Shown piece after piece: positions 27,209 to 36,892 of a stretch of DNA of 64,000 nt; positions within the stretch are counted from its first letter, which is position 1; every line of letters starts with the position of its first letter. Position numbers and translations under genes: made by a program. The stretch is from Flavobacteriaceae bacterium 3519-10 (GTDB lineage: Bacteria; Bacteroidota; Bacteroidia; Flavobacteriales; Weeksellaceae): the NCBI GenBank assembly GCA_000023725.1, contig CP001673.1, positions 2,676,342 to 2,740,341 of the forward strand, given 5' to 3'. The notes beneath the pieces are model-generated. The model was not told where the DNA came from, ran no database searches, and saw only the letters and a program-made list of their open reading frames with translations.

Positions 27209-28306
27209 TTAGAAATTTTCTGCCACCACTTTTTCGAACAGAGTCAGTATATTTTCCTCTTCATTTTCCCAACACAGTTCTGCGGCAGCTCTTTCAAGTT
27301 CATCCTGATAATAAGCACGCCCGTTATTGAGCACAGACTTTATTTTTTGCGCGATATTTTGGGGATCGTGATTTTCTACAATCTCGCCGATTTTAAATTC
27401 ACTGTAAACCCGCATCATCTCGGGGAAATTAATCATCACTAATGGTACGCGAGCCTGAATGCAGTCGGCCACCTTATTTGGCAGTGAGTACAGATAACTT
27501 ACGCCGCCATTTTCCTCAAGACTTACGGCTACATCGGCTGTGCGCGTAACTTTCCGCAGTTCTTCAGGAATAAGTTTACCGAGAAATTCTACTTTTCCAC
27601 CAAGCTTTTCCTTTTGTACGAGCGCTTTATATTCATTTAATTTCGGCCCGTCGCCGGCAATTTTAAAAATGATATCATCTAAATATTTGGTGGCTAAAAT
27701 GGCCTGCGGAATACCGCGTGACTGGTTGATCGCACCCTGATACAGCATAATTTTGGGGTTGTTGTCGGGTATCATTGGCAGGTCTGTAATTTTCTTCGGA
27801 ATATTGCGAACCACTACAGGTTTTACGCCGTACTTTTCGTTGAACCAGTTTGCATAACTAAGACTCTCGGTCATCATATATTTTATGCCTGGCACGAGTT
27901 GTTTCTCCAGTAACCGCCAGATTTTTTGGGTAAACCTTCCCTGAATGGCCGGCATTTCTGTAAAAATTTCATGGCTGTCGAACACCAGCGGAATATTTAA
28001 CAACTTAGAAATGGCCACATTCGGCAACAGTGCGTCTAAATCGTTAGCAAGAAGTATCGTATTCTTATCTGCAGTTTTCCTGAGTTCAAAAAAGAGTTTC
28101 CAGTTGAATTCCGGGTAAGCGCTTTTGAGGGACTTCGACCTTTGTTTGATGATCTTCACCGGATACGGACGCGCGAGAACACCGGTGCCCCCATAATCGT
28201 TCCCGATAAGTGTAATATCATATCCGCCACGCACCAAAGTGTCGCAGACCTTCTCAATTCGCTGGTCCGTGTACAGATTACTGAATGCAGAAACGACGAT
28301 TTTCAC
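27209..28306 (-). CDS. Glycosyltransferase family 4-like
   Basis: 365 residues with a GT-B layout: an N-terminal acceptor domain (IVVSAFSNLYTDQRIEKVCD) and a C-terminal donor domain beginning near residue 185 with MLYQGAINQSRGIPQAI, then IAGDGPKLNEYKALV and ADVAVSLEENGGVSYLYSLP. The E-x7-E-type pattern of family 4 is recognisable in the latter region. It probably acts in surface polysaccharide or LPS synthesis; donor and acceptor are unknown. It lies between sufE and a small membrane protein gene, all on the minus strand. Confidence 0.85.
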   Translation of the reverse strand: MKIVVSAFSNLYTDQRIEKVCDTLVRGGYDITLIGNDYGGTGVLARPYPVKIIKQRSKSLKSAYPEFNWKLFFELRKTADKNTILLANDLDALLPNVAISKLLNIPLVFDSHEIFTEMPAIQGRFTQKIWRLLEKQLVPGIKYMMTESLSYANWFNEKYGVKPVVVRNIPKKITDLPMIPDNNPKIMLYQGAINQSRGIPQAILATKYLDDIIFKIAGDGPKLNEYKALVQKEKLGGKVEFLGKLIPEELRKVTRTADVAVSLEENGGVSYLYSLPNKVADCIQARVPLVMINFPEMMRVYSEFKIGEIVENHDPQNIAQKIKSVLNNGRAYYQDELERAAAELCWENEEENILTLFEKVVAENF

Positions 28307-28314
28307 GTTGCAGA

Positions 28315-28533
28315 TCAGCTTTTTTTAATTAGATGATACACCTGAACAAAGCACAGGATGGCGTTAGGTATAATAATCGGCCAAAGATAATCACTGAATA
28401 CACCGTATAATACGAACAGAATACAGCCCAGAAGATTAACGATTCGGATCTTCGTTATGTCTTTCAGAATAAAACTCAGCACGATAAAGAAGGAGGCACC
28501 GTAACCAATAAAATTAGTGATCTCTGGACTCAT
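28315..28533 (-). CDS. Small membrane protein, YgjV/SemiSWEET-like
   Basis: A 72-residue protein started at ATG 28533 (MSPEITNFIGYGASFFIVLS); the longer frame to 28569 adds an unsupported basic N-terminus. Three hydrophobic helices (about 6-24, 30-47, 49-66) with KDITKIRIVNLLGCILFVLY in the middle resemble YgjV-type or three-helix SemiSWEET-like membrane proteins. I recall homologs mislabelled as uroporphyrinogen decarboxylase; nothing here supports that enzyme. It lies 8 bases upstream of the glycosyltransferase gene and is probably co-transcribed. Confidence 0.7.
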   Translation of the reverse strand: MSPEITNFIGYGASFFIVLSFILKDITKIRIVNLLGCILFVLYGVFSDYLWPIIIPNAILCFVQVYHLIKKS

Positions 28534-28696
28534 AGCATATTTTTTTAAAAGGGGGACAAACCTAATCATTTCCAGTGAGATGCAAAAGTTTTTCCTGCCA
28601 TTACGTCATTATTTGCTTTTGGTAAAGTATTTGTACCTTCGGTAAACACTGAGGACCGCAGCATTGGTCTTCATCAATTAAACACTGAATAAATAT

Positions 28697-31216
28697 ATGG
28701 ACCATAAATTTTCAAACGGTTTAGATCAGGTTTTCCAGCAAAGCAAAAGTGAGGCGAAACGCCTGCAGAGCGAGTTTCTGAACACCGAGCACTTTTTGTT
28801 GGGAATGATTAAAACTGAAAATTCTGCGAAGGAAATTTTGCAGAGTTTAGGCGCGGACCTTACCCAGATCCGACGCAAAATAGAGAACATGTCAGCAGCA
28901 GGATTAAATCCGTTTGCTGCAGACAGCGGAAAAATTTCTTTTACCAAAATGGCAGACCAGGCCGTAAAGCGTTCTGAACTCGAATGCAGACAGTATCAGG
29001 GTTCTGAAATTAACACGGTGCATCTTCTGCTAGGCATGCTTTATAAATCTGATGACCCGACCACGAGCATTCTAAGCTCATATGATATCGACTATGAGCG
29101 AGTGACTTCAGAGTACCGGTCAATGCTCAAAAACTCCGGCCAAGGCCCGAAGATGAGTGCGTATGACGATGATGAAGAACGCGAAGAATTTGGGCAAATG
29201 CGAAAACCTACAGGCAACATTGGTGCGGGTAAAAGCAAGACGCCAACGCTCGATAATTTTGGCCGTGACCTTACCACATTGGCAAAAGACGGTAAACTGG
29301 ATCCGGTGATCGGCCGCGAAAAAGAAATTGAGAGAGTTTCCCAAATCCTTTCGCGCCGTAAAAAGAATAACCCTTTGCTTATCGGCGAGCCTGGTGTGGG
29401 TAAATCTGCCATCGCAGAAGGCCTCGCACTCAGAATTCAGCAGAAAAAAGTTTCGCGGGTGCTTTACGGAAAACGTGTGATTACACTCGATCTCGCCGGG
29501 TTGGTTGCGGGAACAAAATACCGTGGGCAGTTTGAAGAAAGGATGAAAGCCATCATGACCGAACTCGAGAAAAACCGCGACGTGATTCTGTTCATCGACG
29601 AACTTCATACCATTGTGGGCGCCGGAAGTTCTACCGGAAGCCTGGATGCTTCGAATATGTTTAAACCCGCGCTGGCCAGAGGAGAAATTCAATGCATTGG
29701 CGCAACAACTCTGGATGAATACCGCCAGTACATCGAAAAAGACGGCGCACTTGAAAGACGTTTCCAGAAAGTGATGGTGGAACCTACTTCGGTGGAGGAA
29801 ACCGTGCAGATTTTAAATCAGATCAAAGACAAATACGAAGATCATCATAATGTTGTCTACAGTGATGAGGCAATTCAAGCATGTGTAAATTTAACGGCCA
29901 GATATATTACAGACCGTTTTTTACCAGACAAAGCAATCGATGCGATGGATGAGGCAGGATCCCGTGTTTACATTAAAAACATGAAAGTTCCGACCGAAAT
30001 TATCGAGCACGAAAAACAGATTGAAGACATTAAAGAACAGAAACAGAAAGCAGTTAAAAGACAGGATTATCTTGAAGCCCGGAAGCTGAAAGATGAAGAA
30101 GAGCGTCTGCAGATTGAACTTAATCTCGCGCAGGAAACCTGGGACAAAAACGTGAAGGAAAAGAAAGAGGAAGTTACCGAAGAAAGTGTTGCCGAAGTAG
30201 TTTCGATGATGAGCGGCATCCCTGTTACCAAAGTGGGAAAAAACGAACTCGACAAACTTTCTCACATGGACGAAATGATGAACGGGAAAGTAATCGGGCA
30301 GGAAGACGCGGTGCGCAAGGTGGTGAAAGCCATCCAGCGAAACCGGGCCGGACTTAAAGATCCGAACCGACCGATCGGAACATTTATCTTCCTTGGAACC
30401 ACGGGCGTCGGAAAAACCGAACTTGCAAAAGTGATGGCGCGCGAACTTTTTGATTCCGATGAAGCACTTATCCGTATCGATATGAGCGAGTATATGGAGA
30501 AATTCGCGGTATCACGGTTGGTAGGCGCGCCTCCGGGTTATGTCGGTTATGAAGAAGGTGGTCAGCTGACTGAAGCGATCCGCAGAAAACCTTACGCAGT
30601 AGTGCTTTTAGACGAAATTGAAAAAGCGCATCCTGATGTATTCAATATACTGCTGCAGATTCTGGATGAAGGTTTCGTGACCGACTCTCTTGGCAGAAAG
30701 ATTGATTTTAGAAATACAATCATCATCCTTACATCCAATATCGGAACGCGCGACCTTAAAGATTTCGGTGATGGTGTAGGATTCGGAACCACTGCGAAAA
30801 AATCGAATTCAGATGCCCGCGCAAGAAGTACGATTGAAAATGCATTGAAAAAAGCCTTTGCCCCTGAATTTTTGAACAGAATTGATGACATCGTGATTTT
30901 CAACAATCTTGAAAAAGATCATATTTCGAAAATCATTGATCTCGAACTTGAAAAATTATACAAAAGGCTCGAAAAACTCAATTATAAAGTTGACCTTACG
31001 CAGGAAGCAAAAGATTTCATCGCTGAAAAAGGCTGGGACAAAGATTTTGGTGCAAGACCACTGAAAAGAGCGATCCAGAAATATATCGAAGATCTTCTCG
31101 CAGAAATGCTTGTTAACAAACAGCTTGCAGAAGGCGGCACCTTGCTGCTGAATGTAAATGAAGCTAAAGACGGGCTCGTTGGCGAACCCGTGAAGAAAAA
31201 ACAAAGTGTAAAATAA
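28697..31216 (+). CDS. clpC: ClpC-type AAA+ unfoldase
   Basis: ATP-dependent unfoldase that feeds substrates to the ClpP protease. 839 residues in the ClpC order: two N-terminal Clp-N repeats (about 1-140), first AAA domain with Walker A GEPGVGKS at 230-237 and [12 protein letters not shown], a UVR-like coiled-coil M region ([16 protein letters not shown], about 455-470) that is typical of ClpC rather than ClpA, second AAA domain with Walker A GTTGVGKT near 567, and a D2-small domain. A C-terminal LVNEAK-like end is present. The N-domain and linker are of usual length. Monocistronic, followed by a strong terminator shared with the convergent TPR gene. No exact -7 box is seen upstream. Confidence 0.95.
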   Translation: MDHKFSNGLDQVFQQSKSEAKRLQSEFLNTEHFLLGMIKTENSAKEILQSLGADLTQIRRKIENMSAAGLNPFAADSGKISFTKMADQAVKRSELECRQYQGSEINTVHLLLGMLYKSDDPTTSILSSYDIDYERVTSEYRSMLKNSGQGPKMSAYDDDEEREEFGQMRKPTGNIGAGKSKTPTLDNFGRDLTTLAKDGKLDPVIGREKEIERVSQILSRRKKNNPLLIGEPGVGKSAIAEGLALRIQQKKVSRVLYGKRVITLDLAGLVAGTKYRGQFEERMKAIMTELEKNRDVILFIDELHTIVGAGSSTGSLDASNMFKPALARGEIQCIGATTLDEYRQYIEKDGALERRFQKVMVEPTSVEETVQILNQIKDKYEDHHNVVYSDEAIQACVNLTARYITDRFLPDKAIDAMDEAGSRVYIKNMKVPTEIIEHEKQIEDIKEQKQKAVKRQDYLEARKLKDEEERLQIELNLAQETWDKNVKEKKEEVTEESVAEVVSMMSGIPVTKVGKNELDKLSHMDEMMNGKVIGQEDAVRKVVKAIQRNRAGLKDPNRPIGTFIFLGTTGVGKTELAKVMARELFDSDEALIRIDMSEYMEKFAVSRLVGAPPGYVGYEEGGQLTEAIRRKPYAVVLLDEIEKAHPDVFNILLQILDEGFVTDSLGRKIDFRNTIIILTSNIGTRDLKDFGDGVGFGTTAKKSNSDARARSTIENALKKAFAPEFLNRIDDIVIFNNLEKDHISKIIDLELEKLYKRLEKLNYKVDLTQEAKDFIAEKGWDKDFGARPLKRAIQKYIEDLLAEMLVNKQLAEGGTLLLNVNEAKDGLVGEPVKKKQSVK

Positions 31217-31234
31217 CCTTTGTGAACTCAAAAA

Positions 31235-31268
31235 GAAACCCTGTCAAAAAATTGACAGGGTTTTTTTT
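31235..31268. terminator. Bidirectional terminator between clpC and the TPR gene
   Basis: Perfect 12-bp arms AAACCCTGTCAA / TTGACAGGGTTT with a 4-nt loop, a T8 run on the plus side and a T-rich run on the minus side. Serves both convergent genes. Confidence 0.92.
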
Positions 31269-31281
31269 ATAACTAATTTGA

Positions 31282-32652
31282 TTATTTCTTTTTAGTCTTA
31301 ACGCGTTCAGCTTCTTCGCGCAGAAACGGATATTTCTGCTTCATGTCTTCAAGTAAATTGGGATCAAGTTCAAGCGCAGTGGCCAGCGCAGCACGCCCGC
31401 CCTTTTGGTTATTCACATGGAAACAGCAGTTACTCAGCTGATAATAAATTTCCGCACGGTTGTGGAGGTTAGTGGCTTTATTCAAAACCTGTATCGCTTC
31501 CTCATATTCACCAATAAGCATCAGTACTTCCGAATATGCGTACCAGTTATAAAAACGTGAAGGTTCAAGATCGGCAAGCTTTCGGAGACATACCAAACTT
31601 TCTTCAAACCTCCCGGAATCGATGTATAGATAGGCAAGTCGTTTCTGATAATCAAGATTTGTATCATTCATCGAAACGGCTTCTTTTGCAAAATGAAGCG
31701 CCTCCTTCATGCCGCCCATTTCCTCATAAATATAAGATTGCTCCATCATCGAAAGGTAAAACTGCGGGTCATCGCGAAGCGACTTCTGGAAAGCCTGAAG
31801 CGCAAGTGTCTGCTGCTTGTTTTCCTTGTAACAAAGGCCAATTTTATAGTAGGTGAAAGATTTGGTATATTCTAATTCGAGCATTTCTTCATACACAGCA
31901 ATCGCTTTCAGCCATTCGCCCATTGCTTCCAGACAGGCTGCCTTATTGGCATAAACACCGACCGACTGTGGGTTAATCGCCAACAGATAATCGAATCCGC
32001 GGATGGCCTCTTCGTAATTTTTTCTGTTGAAATAAAACTGCCCGTATTCATACCAGGCGGTTTCTGAAAAGGCAAATTTGTTGAGATAACCGTTCAGAAA
32101 TTCAATTGCTTCGTCGCTGCGGTTGAGTTGGTTATAACAAACCATAATGTTTTCCAGCGAATATTCGTCCTGCTGATCAAACGTAAGCGCTAACTTGTAA
32201 TGCTTGAGTGCATTGAACGGATCTTCGAGATTTACACATTCATCTGCAATGAAATTATGCAGAAAATTTTCCTCTTCTTCAAGCTCGAGGGCTTTCTCAC
32301 AATATTCTATTGCGCGCCTCGGATTACCGAGGTTTGAATAATATTTCGCGCAGCATACCAGAAAATCTGTACTTTCCATTGAAGATTCCTTCAGTTCGAG
32401 CATCAGTTCTTTGGCCTGCGTATAGTTTTCGAGCTCGAGGAAGACCTCGAACTTTTTTATCTTCAGTTCCAGAGAGTTGGGGTGTAATTTCAGTGCAAAA
32501 TTGGTAGCCGTTTCCGCAAATGAAATATCGCCCATCTCAAGGTAATAGATAATGATGTCCTCATATTCTTCGGTCTCGAAGTAGAGTTCGTCATTATTTT
32601 CAACCATTTCTTCGAACTTCTTTACGAGTTCGTTTTCAAAAAATTCTTCCAA
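31282..32652 (-). CDS. Tetratricopeptide-repeat protein
   Basis: 456 residues, no signal peptide, made of about eleven TPR units. Clear ones are YSNLGNPRRAIEYCEKALEL, YGQFYFNRKNYEEAIRGFDY, YKIGLCYKENKQQTLALQAF and YAYSEVLMLIGEYEEAIQVL. It begins with a very acidic N-terminus (about 1-35) and ends in a basic tail (VKTKKK). TPR proteins are protein-interaction scaffolds; the partner is unknown. It is convergent with clpC and transcribed alone from the 130-base gap before glmM, where no clear promoter box is visible. Confidence 0.9.
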   Translation of the reverse strand: MEEFFENELVKKFEEMVENNDELYFETEEYEDIIIYYLEMGDISFAETATNFALKLHPNSLELKIKKFEVFLELENYTQAKELMLELKESSMESTDFLVCCAKYYSNLGNPRRAIEYCEKALELEEEENFLHNFIADECVNLEDPFNALKHYKLALTFDQQDEYSLENIMVCYNQLNRSDEAIEFLNGYLNKFAFSETAWYEYGQFYFNRKNYEEAIRGFDYLLAINPQSVGVYANKAACLEAMGEWLKAIAVYEEMLELEYTKSFTYYKIGLCYKENKQQTLALQAFQKSLRDDPQFYLSMMEQSYIYEEMGGMKEALHFAKEAVSMNDTNLDYQKRLAYLYIDSGRFEESLVCLRKLADLEPSRFYNWYAYSEVLMLIGEYEEAIQVLNKATNLHNRAEIYYQLSNCCFHVNNQKGGRAALATALELDPNLLEDMKQKYPFLREEAERVKTKKK

Positions 32653-32782
32653 AATATATTTCCCGTGTTATTTCCGCTGCATGAATATGCTTGCAAACTG
32701 CGAAAAAACTTCTAATTATAATTCCTTTTTAGTCTCACAAAGACTGCAATTTAACTGATAAATAAATCAGTATCGTCGTAAT

Positions 32783-34165
32783 TTAGATGATTTTCTTAAT
32801 CTCATCAATCATTTTGCGTCCAAGATCATCTGCTTCCTGCTGCGATAACGCTTCGGTGTAAATCCTGATAATCGGTTCGGTATTGGATTTTCTCAAATGG
32901 ACCCAATTCTTCTCAAAATCTATCTTTAATCCGTCCACCGTGGAGATGTCTTCATTTTGATACACGGTTTCCATTTTTGTTAAAAGCAGATCCACATTAA
33001 TATCCGGTGTAAGCTCGATCTTGTTTTTACCCATGAAATAACTTGGATAGGTTGCCCGAAGTTTGGATACCGATTTGTTTTCTTTGGCTAAATGCGTCAA
33101 AAACAGAGCCACGCCTACCAGAGAATCTCTTCCGTAATGCAGATCAGGATAAATAATCCCGCCATTTCCTTCGCCACCGATTACCGCATTTTTCTCCTTC
33201 ATCAGAGTAACCACATTCACTTCTCCCACCGCACTTGCGAAATACTCAGAACCATGTGCTGATGATACATCGCGCAGTGCCCGACTCGAGGAAAGATTAG
33301 AAACCGCCACGCCTTTCTTATGCTTTAGCAGATAATCTGCTACCGCAACCAGCGTATATTCTTCACCGAAAAGTTCTCCATTTTCGTCGACCAAAGCCAA
33401 GCGGTCTACATCAGGGTCTACTACAATTCCCACATCTGCCTTTTCCGTCTTCATAAGTTCACAGATATCTCCAAGATGCTCTTTTAACGGCTCAGGATTA
33501 TGCGGGAAATGACCGTTCGGTTCGCAGTAAAGTTCCACCACTTCACAGCCTAACTTCTTAAGCAGCTGTGGAATCACAATACCGCCGGTAGAATTAACGG
33601 CATCAAGTACAACCTTATATTTTTTTGCTTTAATTGCATCTGCATCGACCATTGGCAGATCCAGAATTTTCTGAATATGGATATCGAAGGCATCGTCGCG
33701 GGTTTCATAGCCTCCTAAATCATCAACCTGCGCGAAGTCGAAATCTGCGCTTTCTGCCAGGGCAAGGACGTCGCTGCCGTCTTTTCCATTGATAAACTCG
33801 CCTTTCTCATTCAGCAGTTTAAGGGCATTCCACTGTTTTGGGTTATGTGACGCTGTTATGATAATACCGCCATCCGCATTGAGTTCCGGAACCATCACTT
33901 CGACAGTAGGCGTAGTGGAAAGGCCTAAATCAATGACATTAATTCCTAATCCCTGCAACGTTGCAGTAATCAGTGAATTAACCATCGCTCCCGAAATTCG
34001 GGCATCGCGGCCAACAACCAGCATTAACGATTTTGTGTTTTTATTATTCTGAAGCCAGGTACCGAAAGCGGCAGTGAATTTTACAACATCAAGTGGCGTA
34101 AGATTTTCATCGACTTTTCCACCTATGGTTCCGCGGATTCCGGAGATACTTTTGATTAATGGCAT
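32783..34165 (-). CDS. glmM: Phosphohexomutase, probably phosphoglucosamine mutase
   Basis: 460-residue alpha-D-phosphohexomutase. Seen: the phosphoserine loop TASHNPKQWN with Ser106, the metal loop DPDVDRLALVDENGELFGEE (about 248-267), the sugar-specificity loop GGEGNGGIIY (about 327) and the phosphate-binding C-terminal RKSNTEPIIRIYTEA. The short GlmM-like length and the SISGIRGTIGG start fit the Bacteroidota enzymes called GlmM, which convert glucosamine-6-phosphate to glucosamine-1-phosphate for peptidoglycan; phosphomannomutase activity cannot be excluded and would fit the GDP-mannose enzyme at 24687-25769. An exact -7 box TAAATTTG (34209-34216) precedes it. Confidence 0.88.
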   Translation of the reverse strand: MPLIKSISGIRGTIGGKVDENLTPLDVVKFTAAFGTWLQNNKNTKSLMLVVGRDARISGAMVNSLITATLQGLGINVIDLGLSTTPTVEVMVPELNADGGIIITASHNPKQWNALKLLNEKGEFINGKDGSDVLALAESADFDFAQVDDLGGYETRDDAFDIHIQKILDLPMVDADAIKAKKYKVVLDAVNSTGGIVIPQLLKKLGCEVVELYCEPNGHFPHNPEPLKEHLGDICELMKTEKADVGIVVDPDVDRLALVDENGELFGEEYTLVAVADYLLKHKKGVAVSNLSSSRALRDVSSAHGSEYFASAVGEVNVVTLMKEKNAVIGGEGNGGIIYPDLHYGRDSLVGVALFLTHLAKENKSVSKLRATYPSYFMGKNKIELTPDINVDLLLTKMETVYQNEDISTVDGLKIDFEKNWVHLRKSNTEPIIRIYTEALSQQEADDLGRKMIDEIKKII

Positions 34166-34208
34166 AGAGATCTACAAATTTAATTGGCGTGCGCCAGGTT
34201 TAATGCTG

Positions 34209-34216
34209 CAAATTTA
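34209..34216 (-). promoter_or_regulatory. -7 box of the phosphohexomutase gene
   Basis: TAAATTTG on the minus strand, an exact TAnnTTTG match, 43 bases before the start at 34165. This leader is longer than for most other genes here. Confidence 0.5.
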
Positions 34217-34348
34217 CGGAAAATTGAACCGGTGGCAGAATGTTGACAAAAAGCTTACTATAAAAGCAATTTCGGGAAATGAATCTGGGTATTTCGTTTC
34301 GCAAAACAGGATTCCAGCATTAATACTCTCTTATCATCAATAGCCTCA

Positions 34349-34498
34349 TCAACACCCGCAATCTGAATCGCAGCCCGGTTTACCGTTCTTGAATTTCCCC
34401 GGGGAAAAGGTTTTTCGTACAATCTTAAAAAGATGCCAGCCCGCGAACCCTACGGCGATCGCGATTATGATATACTGGATTATAATTGAGTTTTCCAT
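34349..34498 (-). CDS. Small Cys-rich membrane protein associated with FeoB
   Basis: A 49-residue protein that is easily missed. It begins MENSIIIQYIIIAIAVGFAG, a single transmembrane helix (about 4-24), followed by a basic stretch (KIVRKTFSPGKFKNGK) and the tail CDSDCGC with three Cys. This is the layout of the FeoB-associated Cys-rich membrane proteins that follow feoB in many Bacteroidota, thought to help ferrous iron transport as FeoC-like partners. The stop of feoB and this start overlap (TGATG, or ATGA if the ATG one codon earlier at 34501 is used), so translation is coupled. The function of the Cys tail is inferred (iron or disulfide). Confidence 0.85.
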   Translation of the reverse strand: MENSIIIQYIIIAIAVGFAGWHLFKIVRKTFSPGKFKNGKPGCDSDCGC

Positions 34499-36537
34499 CA
34501 TTTAAGCATTTGATAAACGATCAGTGAGGCGAAATAAGCAAGTCCCGACATGCCAAAAAGCTGTGCGACTGTCCATTTCCAGGATTTTGTTTCCTTATAA
34601 ACCACCGCAAGTGTGGAGGCACACTGCATTGCAAAAGCGTAAAAAATAAGTATCGAAATCCCGGTCGCGAAATTAAACACCTTTTCGCCGTTCGGTTTCG
34701 TGTCGTTACGCATCTTATCGATGATTCTGTCTTCAGGTGCTTCGTCGTCGAGGCTGTAAAGTGTTGATAGCGTACCTACAAACACTTCGCGTGCCACAAA
34801 ACTCGTCAGCACACCTACACCCATCTTCCAGTCGTAACCCAACGGTGCAATGGCAGGCTCTATCGCTTTACCCATCTGGGCAAGGTAAGAATTTTCTAGT
34901 TTTACATCTGTTGCAACCATTTCATCAGGTTGCTGTTTTGGCCCGAAATAGCTGAAAAGCCAAATGATGATACTGAAGAAGAATATTATTTTTCCGGCGC
35001 CCGTAATAAATTCCCAGACTTTGCCTAAAACCAGTTTGAAATCGTAGCCGAATAGCGGAAGTTTATACGACGGCAAATCCATCACGAGGAAAGATTTGGA
35101 CTTATTCTTAATGATTTTTTTAAGCAGTAGCGCTGTGAGCAGAGCGGCAAAAAAGCCAAGAAAATACATACCCATCAGCGTAAGTGCCTTATAGCTGATG
35201 CCCGCAAAATGTCGGTCCGGAATTACGAGTGCAATGATGATACTGTACACAGGCAGCCTTGCAGAACATGTCATAAAAGGCGTTACAAGAATAGTGATGA
35301 GCCTTTCCTTTACGTTTTCGATGTTTCGGGTAGAAATAATCGCCGGGATCGCACAGGCTGTTCCGGAGACCAGCGGTACAATACTTTTACCGTTAAGACC
35401 GAAAGGTTTCAGAAAACGGTCCATCAAAAAAATCACTCTTGCCATATAACCCGAATCTTCGAGCAAATACAGGAAATATAATAGGATACCGATCTGCGGA
35501 GCGAACATTGCAATGCCGCCGATACCCGGGATAATACCGTTCGCCACCAACGAATTAAGCGGACCTGCCGGCAAATGTGTGCTTACGAACGTCGAAAGCC
35601 AGAAAAATGCATCCGAGATCCATATCATCGGATACTCGGCGAGCCAGAACACACTCTGGAAAATCATCAGCAATACAGCCGCGAAAATAAGGTATCCCCA
35701 GATATGGTGCACAAGTATACGGTCTAACTTTTCAGTTAAAAGTTCTTTAAACTGTGGCTTTTTAGATAAAACTTTAGTGATAATGCGGTCGATATTACGG
35801 TAGCGCCGTACGGTTTCCTGAGTCTGAAGACGCTTCGGAACCAGGCATTTAACCTCATCATCGTTCATCTGGTCTTTAACGCTTTCAAGCTTTCCGAAAT
35901 AAGTTTCGGAGGCCAGCAGCGTCCAGATCCTGTATTGGTTTTTTTCTTTGCTTTCCTGCAGAATTTTAAAGATCAGCCCTTTTTGCTCAACCGGAATTTC
36001 AAATGAAACTGTTTCTGATACATTGAAACTATTGTTGAAAACAGCTTCACGTATTTCTTCAATACCCAGATTTTTCTTTGCGTTGGTTTGCAGAACCTTT
36101 ACGCCAAGTTCCTGCGAAAGTTCTTCAAGATTGATGTTAATTCCACGACGTTCAGCCTGGTCAATCTGGTTCACAACCACCATTACAGGAATTCCTAAAT
36201 CCTGAATCTGCTGAAAAAGAAGGAGTCCGCGCTTAATGCTTAGCGCTTCCAGGATATAAACGACGCCGGCGTAATTGTGCTGCTCATCGATAAGAAACTT
36301 CGAGAAAATGGCTTCGTCTTCGGAGCCGGGGTAAATGCTGTAGGATCCCGGAAGATCAATTACTTCGACCACCTCGCCGCAAAAATCGTAGGTGCCCGAA
36401 TGGCTGGCAACCGTTACACCCGCGTAGTTTCCGGTTTTCTGTTGCTTGTTGCAAAGTAGGTTAAACACCGTAGATTTACCCACATTGGGGTTCCCTACTA
36501 ACAGAATCTGTTTGTTAACTGAATTTTTCTGCATCAT
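34498..36537 (-). CDS. feoB: Ferrous iron transport protein B
   Basis: GTP-dependent inner-membrane Fe(II) importer. 679 residues; G1 GNPNVGKST at 15-23, G3 DLPGSYS near 60, G4 NQID near 125 in the N-terminal GTPase, then a polytopic membrane domain from about 270 with GLNGKSIVPLVSGTACAIPA and MTCSARLPVYSIIIAL (the two Gate-type motifs) and the later VAREVFVGTLSTLY. The domain order is standard and complete. Two adjacent Met codons start it (36537 or 36534). Order in the operon: feoA, 38-base gap, feoB, then the small Cys-rich protein with overlapping start. Controlled from the promoter and palindrome upstream of feoA. Confidence 0.97.
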   Translation of the reverse strand: MMQKNSVNKQILLVGNPNVGKSTVFNLLCNKQQKTGNYAGVTVASHSGTYDFCGEVVEVIDLPGSYSIYPGSEDEAIFSKFLIDEQHNYAGVVYILEALSIKRGLLLFQQIQDLGIPVMVVVNQIDQAERRGININLEELSQELGVKVLQTNAKKNLGIEEIREAVFNNSFNVSETVSFEIPVEQKGLIFKILQESKEKNQYRIWTLLASETYFGKLESVKDQMNDDEVKCLVPKRLQTQETVRRYRNIDRIITKVLSKKPQFKELLTEKLDRILVHHIWGYLIFAAVLLMIFQSVFWLAEYPMIWISDAFFWLSTFVSTHLPAGPLNSLVANGIIPGIGGIAMFAPQIGILLYFLYLLEDSGYMARVIFLMDRFLKPFGLNGKSIVPLVSGTACAIPAIISTRNIENVKERLITILVTPFMTCSARLPVYSIIIALVIPDRHFAGISYKALTLMGMYFLGFFAALLTALLLKKIIKNKSKSFLVMDLPSYKLPLFGYDFKLVLGKVWEFITGAGKIIFFFSIIIWLFSYFGPKQQPDEMVATDVKLENSYLAQMGKAIEPAIAPLGYDWKMGVGVLTSFVAREVFVGTLSTLYSLDDEAPEDRIIDKMRNDTKPNGEKVFNFATGISILIFYAFAMQCASTLAVVYKETKSWKWTVAQLFGMSGLAYFASLIVYQMLK

Positions 36538-36575
36538 ATCTTCAACTTAAATCTTCTAAAAATTTTCTGCTGAAT

Positions 36576-36830
36576 TTACAGTGCAGGTTGTACAATGATA
36601 AATCTTGCTTCCTCCTCGCGAAGTGCGATGCGGCTTTTTTCGTCGCCGAACTCTACATACAGCGGCCCGCGGAAGGGCGCCTGATACAGGATGCGGAAAG
36701 CCGTTTCCGGCAGCAGCCCCATCTCGATAATTTTACTTGGCATTTTAAGGTCGTCGTTTTGATAGCCTACAATTCTTCCGTTGGCATTTCTCGGAAAGCA
36801 GCATAATTTATCTGATTTTTCTCTTCTCAA
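36576..36830 (-). CDS. feoA: FeoA family protein
   Basis: Small SH3-like cytoplasmic partner of FeoB. The core GRIVGYQNDDLKMPSKIIEM, GLLPETAFRILYQAPFRGPL and SRIALREEEARFIIV match the family. No ATG exists in frame before Met at about residue 30 of the core, so the start is a TTG. I prefer TTG 36830 (84 residues), because the other TTG at 36851 lies inside the -7 box TATCTTTG (36849-36856), which cannot be translated if it is the promoter; the chosen start is 18 bases from the box, a spacing like other genes here. The feoA-feoB-small protein order is seen directly. Confidence 0.88.
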   Translation of the reverse strand: MRREKSDKLCCFPRNANGRIVGYQNDDLKMPSKIIEMGLLPETAFRILYQAPFRGPLYVEFGDEKSRIALREEEARFIIVQPAL

Positions 36831-36848
36831 CGCTATAATTTTTCGCTG

Positions 36849-36856
36849 CAAAGATA
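36849..36856 (-). promoter_or_regulatory. -7 box of the feo operon
   Basis: TATCTTTG on the minus strand, an exact TAnnTTTG match directly upstream of feoA and immediately downstream of the 23-bp palindrome at 36859-36881. Confidence 0.7.
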
Positions 36857-36858
36857 GG

Positions 36859-36881
36859 TTATTTAAATCTAATCTAAATAA
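36859..36881 (-). promoter_or_regulatory. Candidate iron-regulator operator (imperfect palindrome)
   Basis: A 23-bp AT-rich palindrome: TTATTTA on the left and TAAATAA on the right with partly symmetric AT dyads between them. It occupies the -33/-7 spacer of the feo promoter, the position expected for a repressor site. Fur or DtxR-type repressors controlling feo genes bind AT-rich palindromes of this length. Which regulator binds is inference; the sequence shows only the palindrome and its position. Confidence 0.6.
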
Positions 36882-36892
36882 GACCAGCTCGC

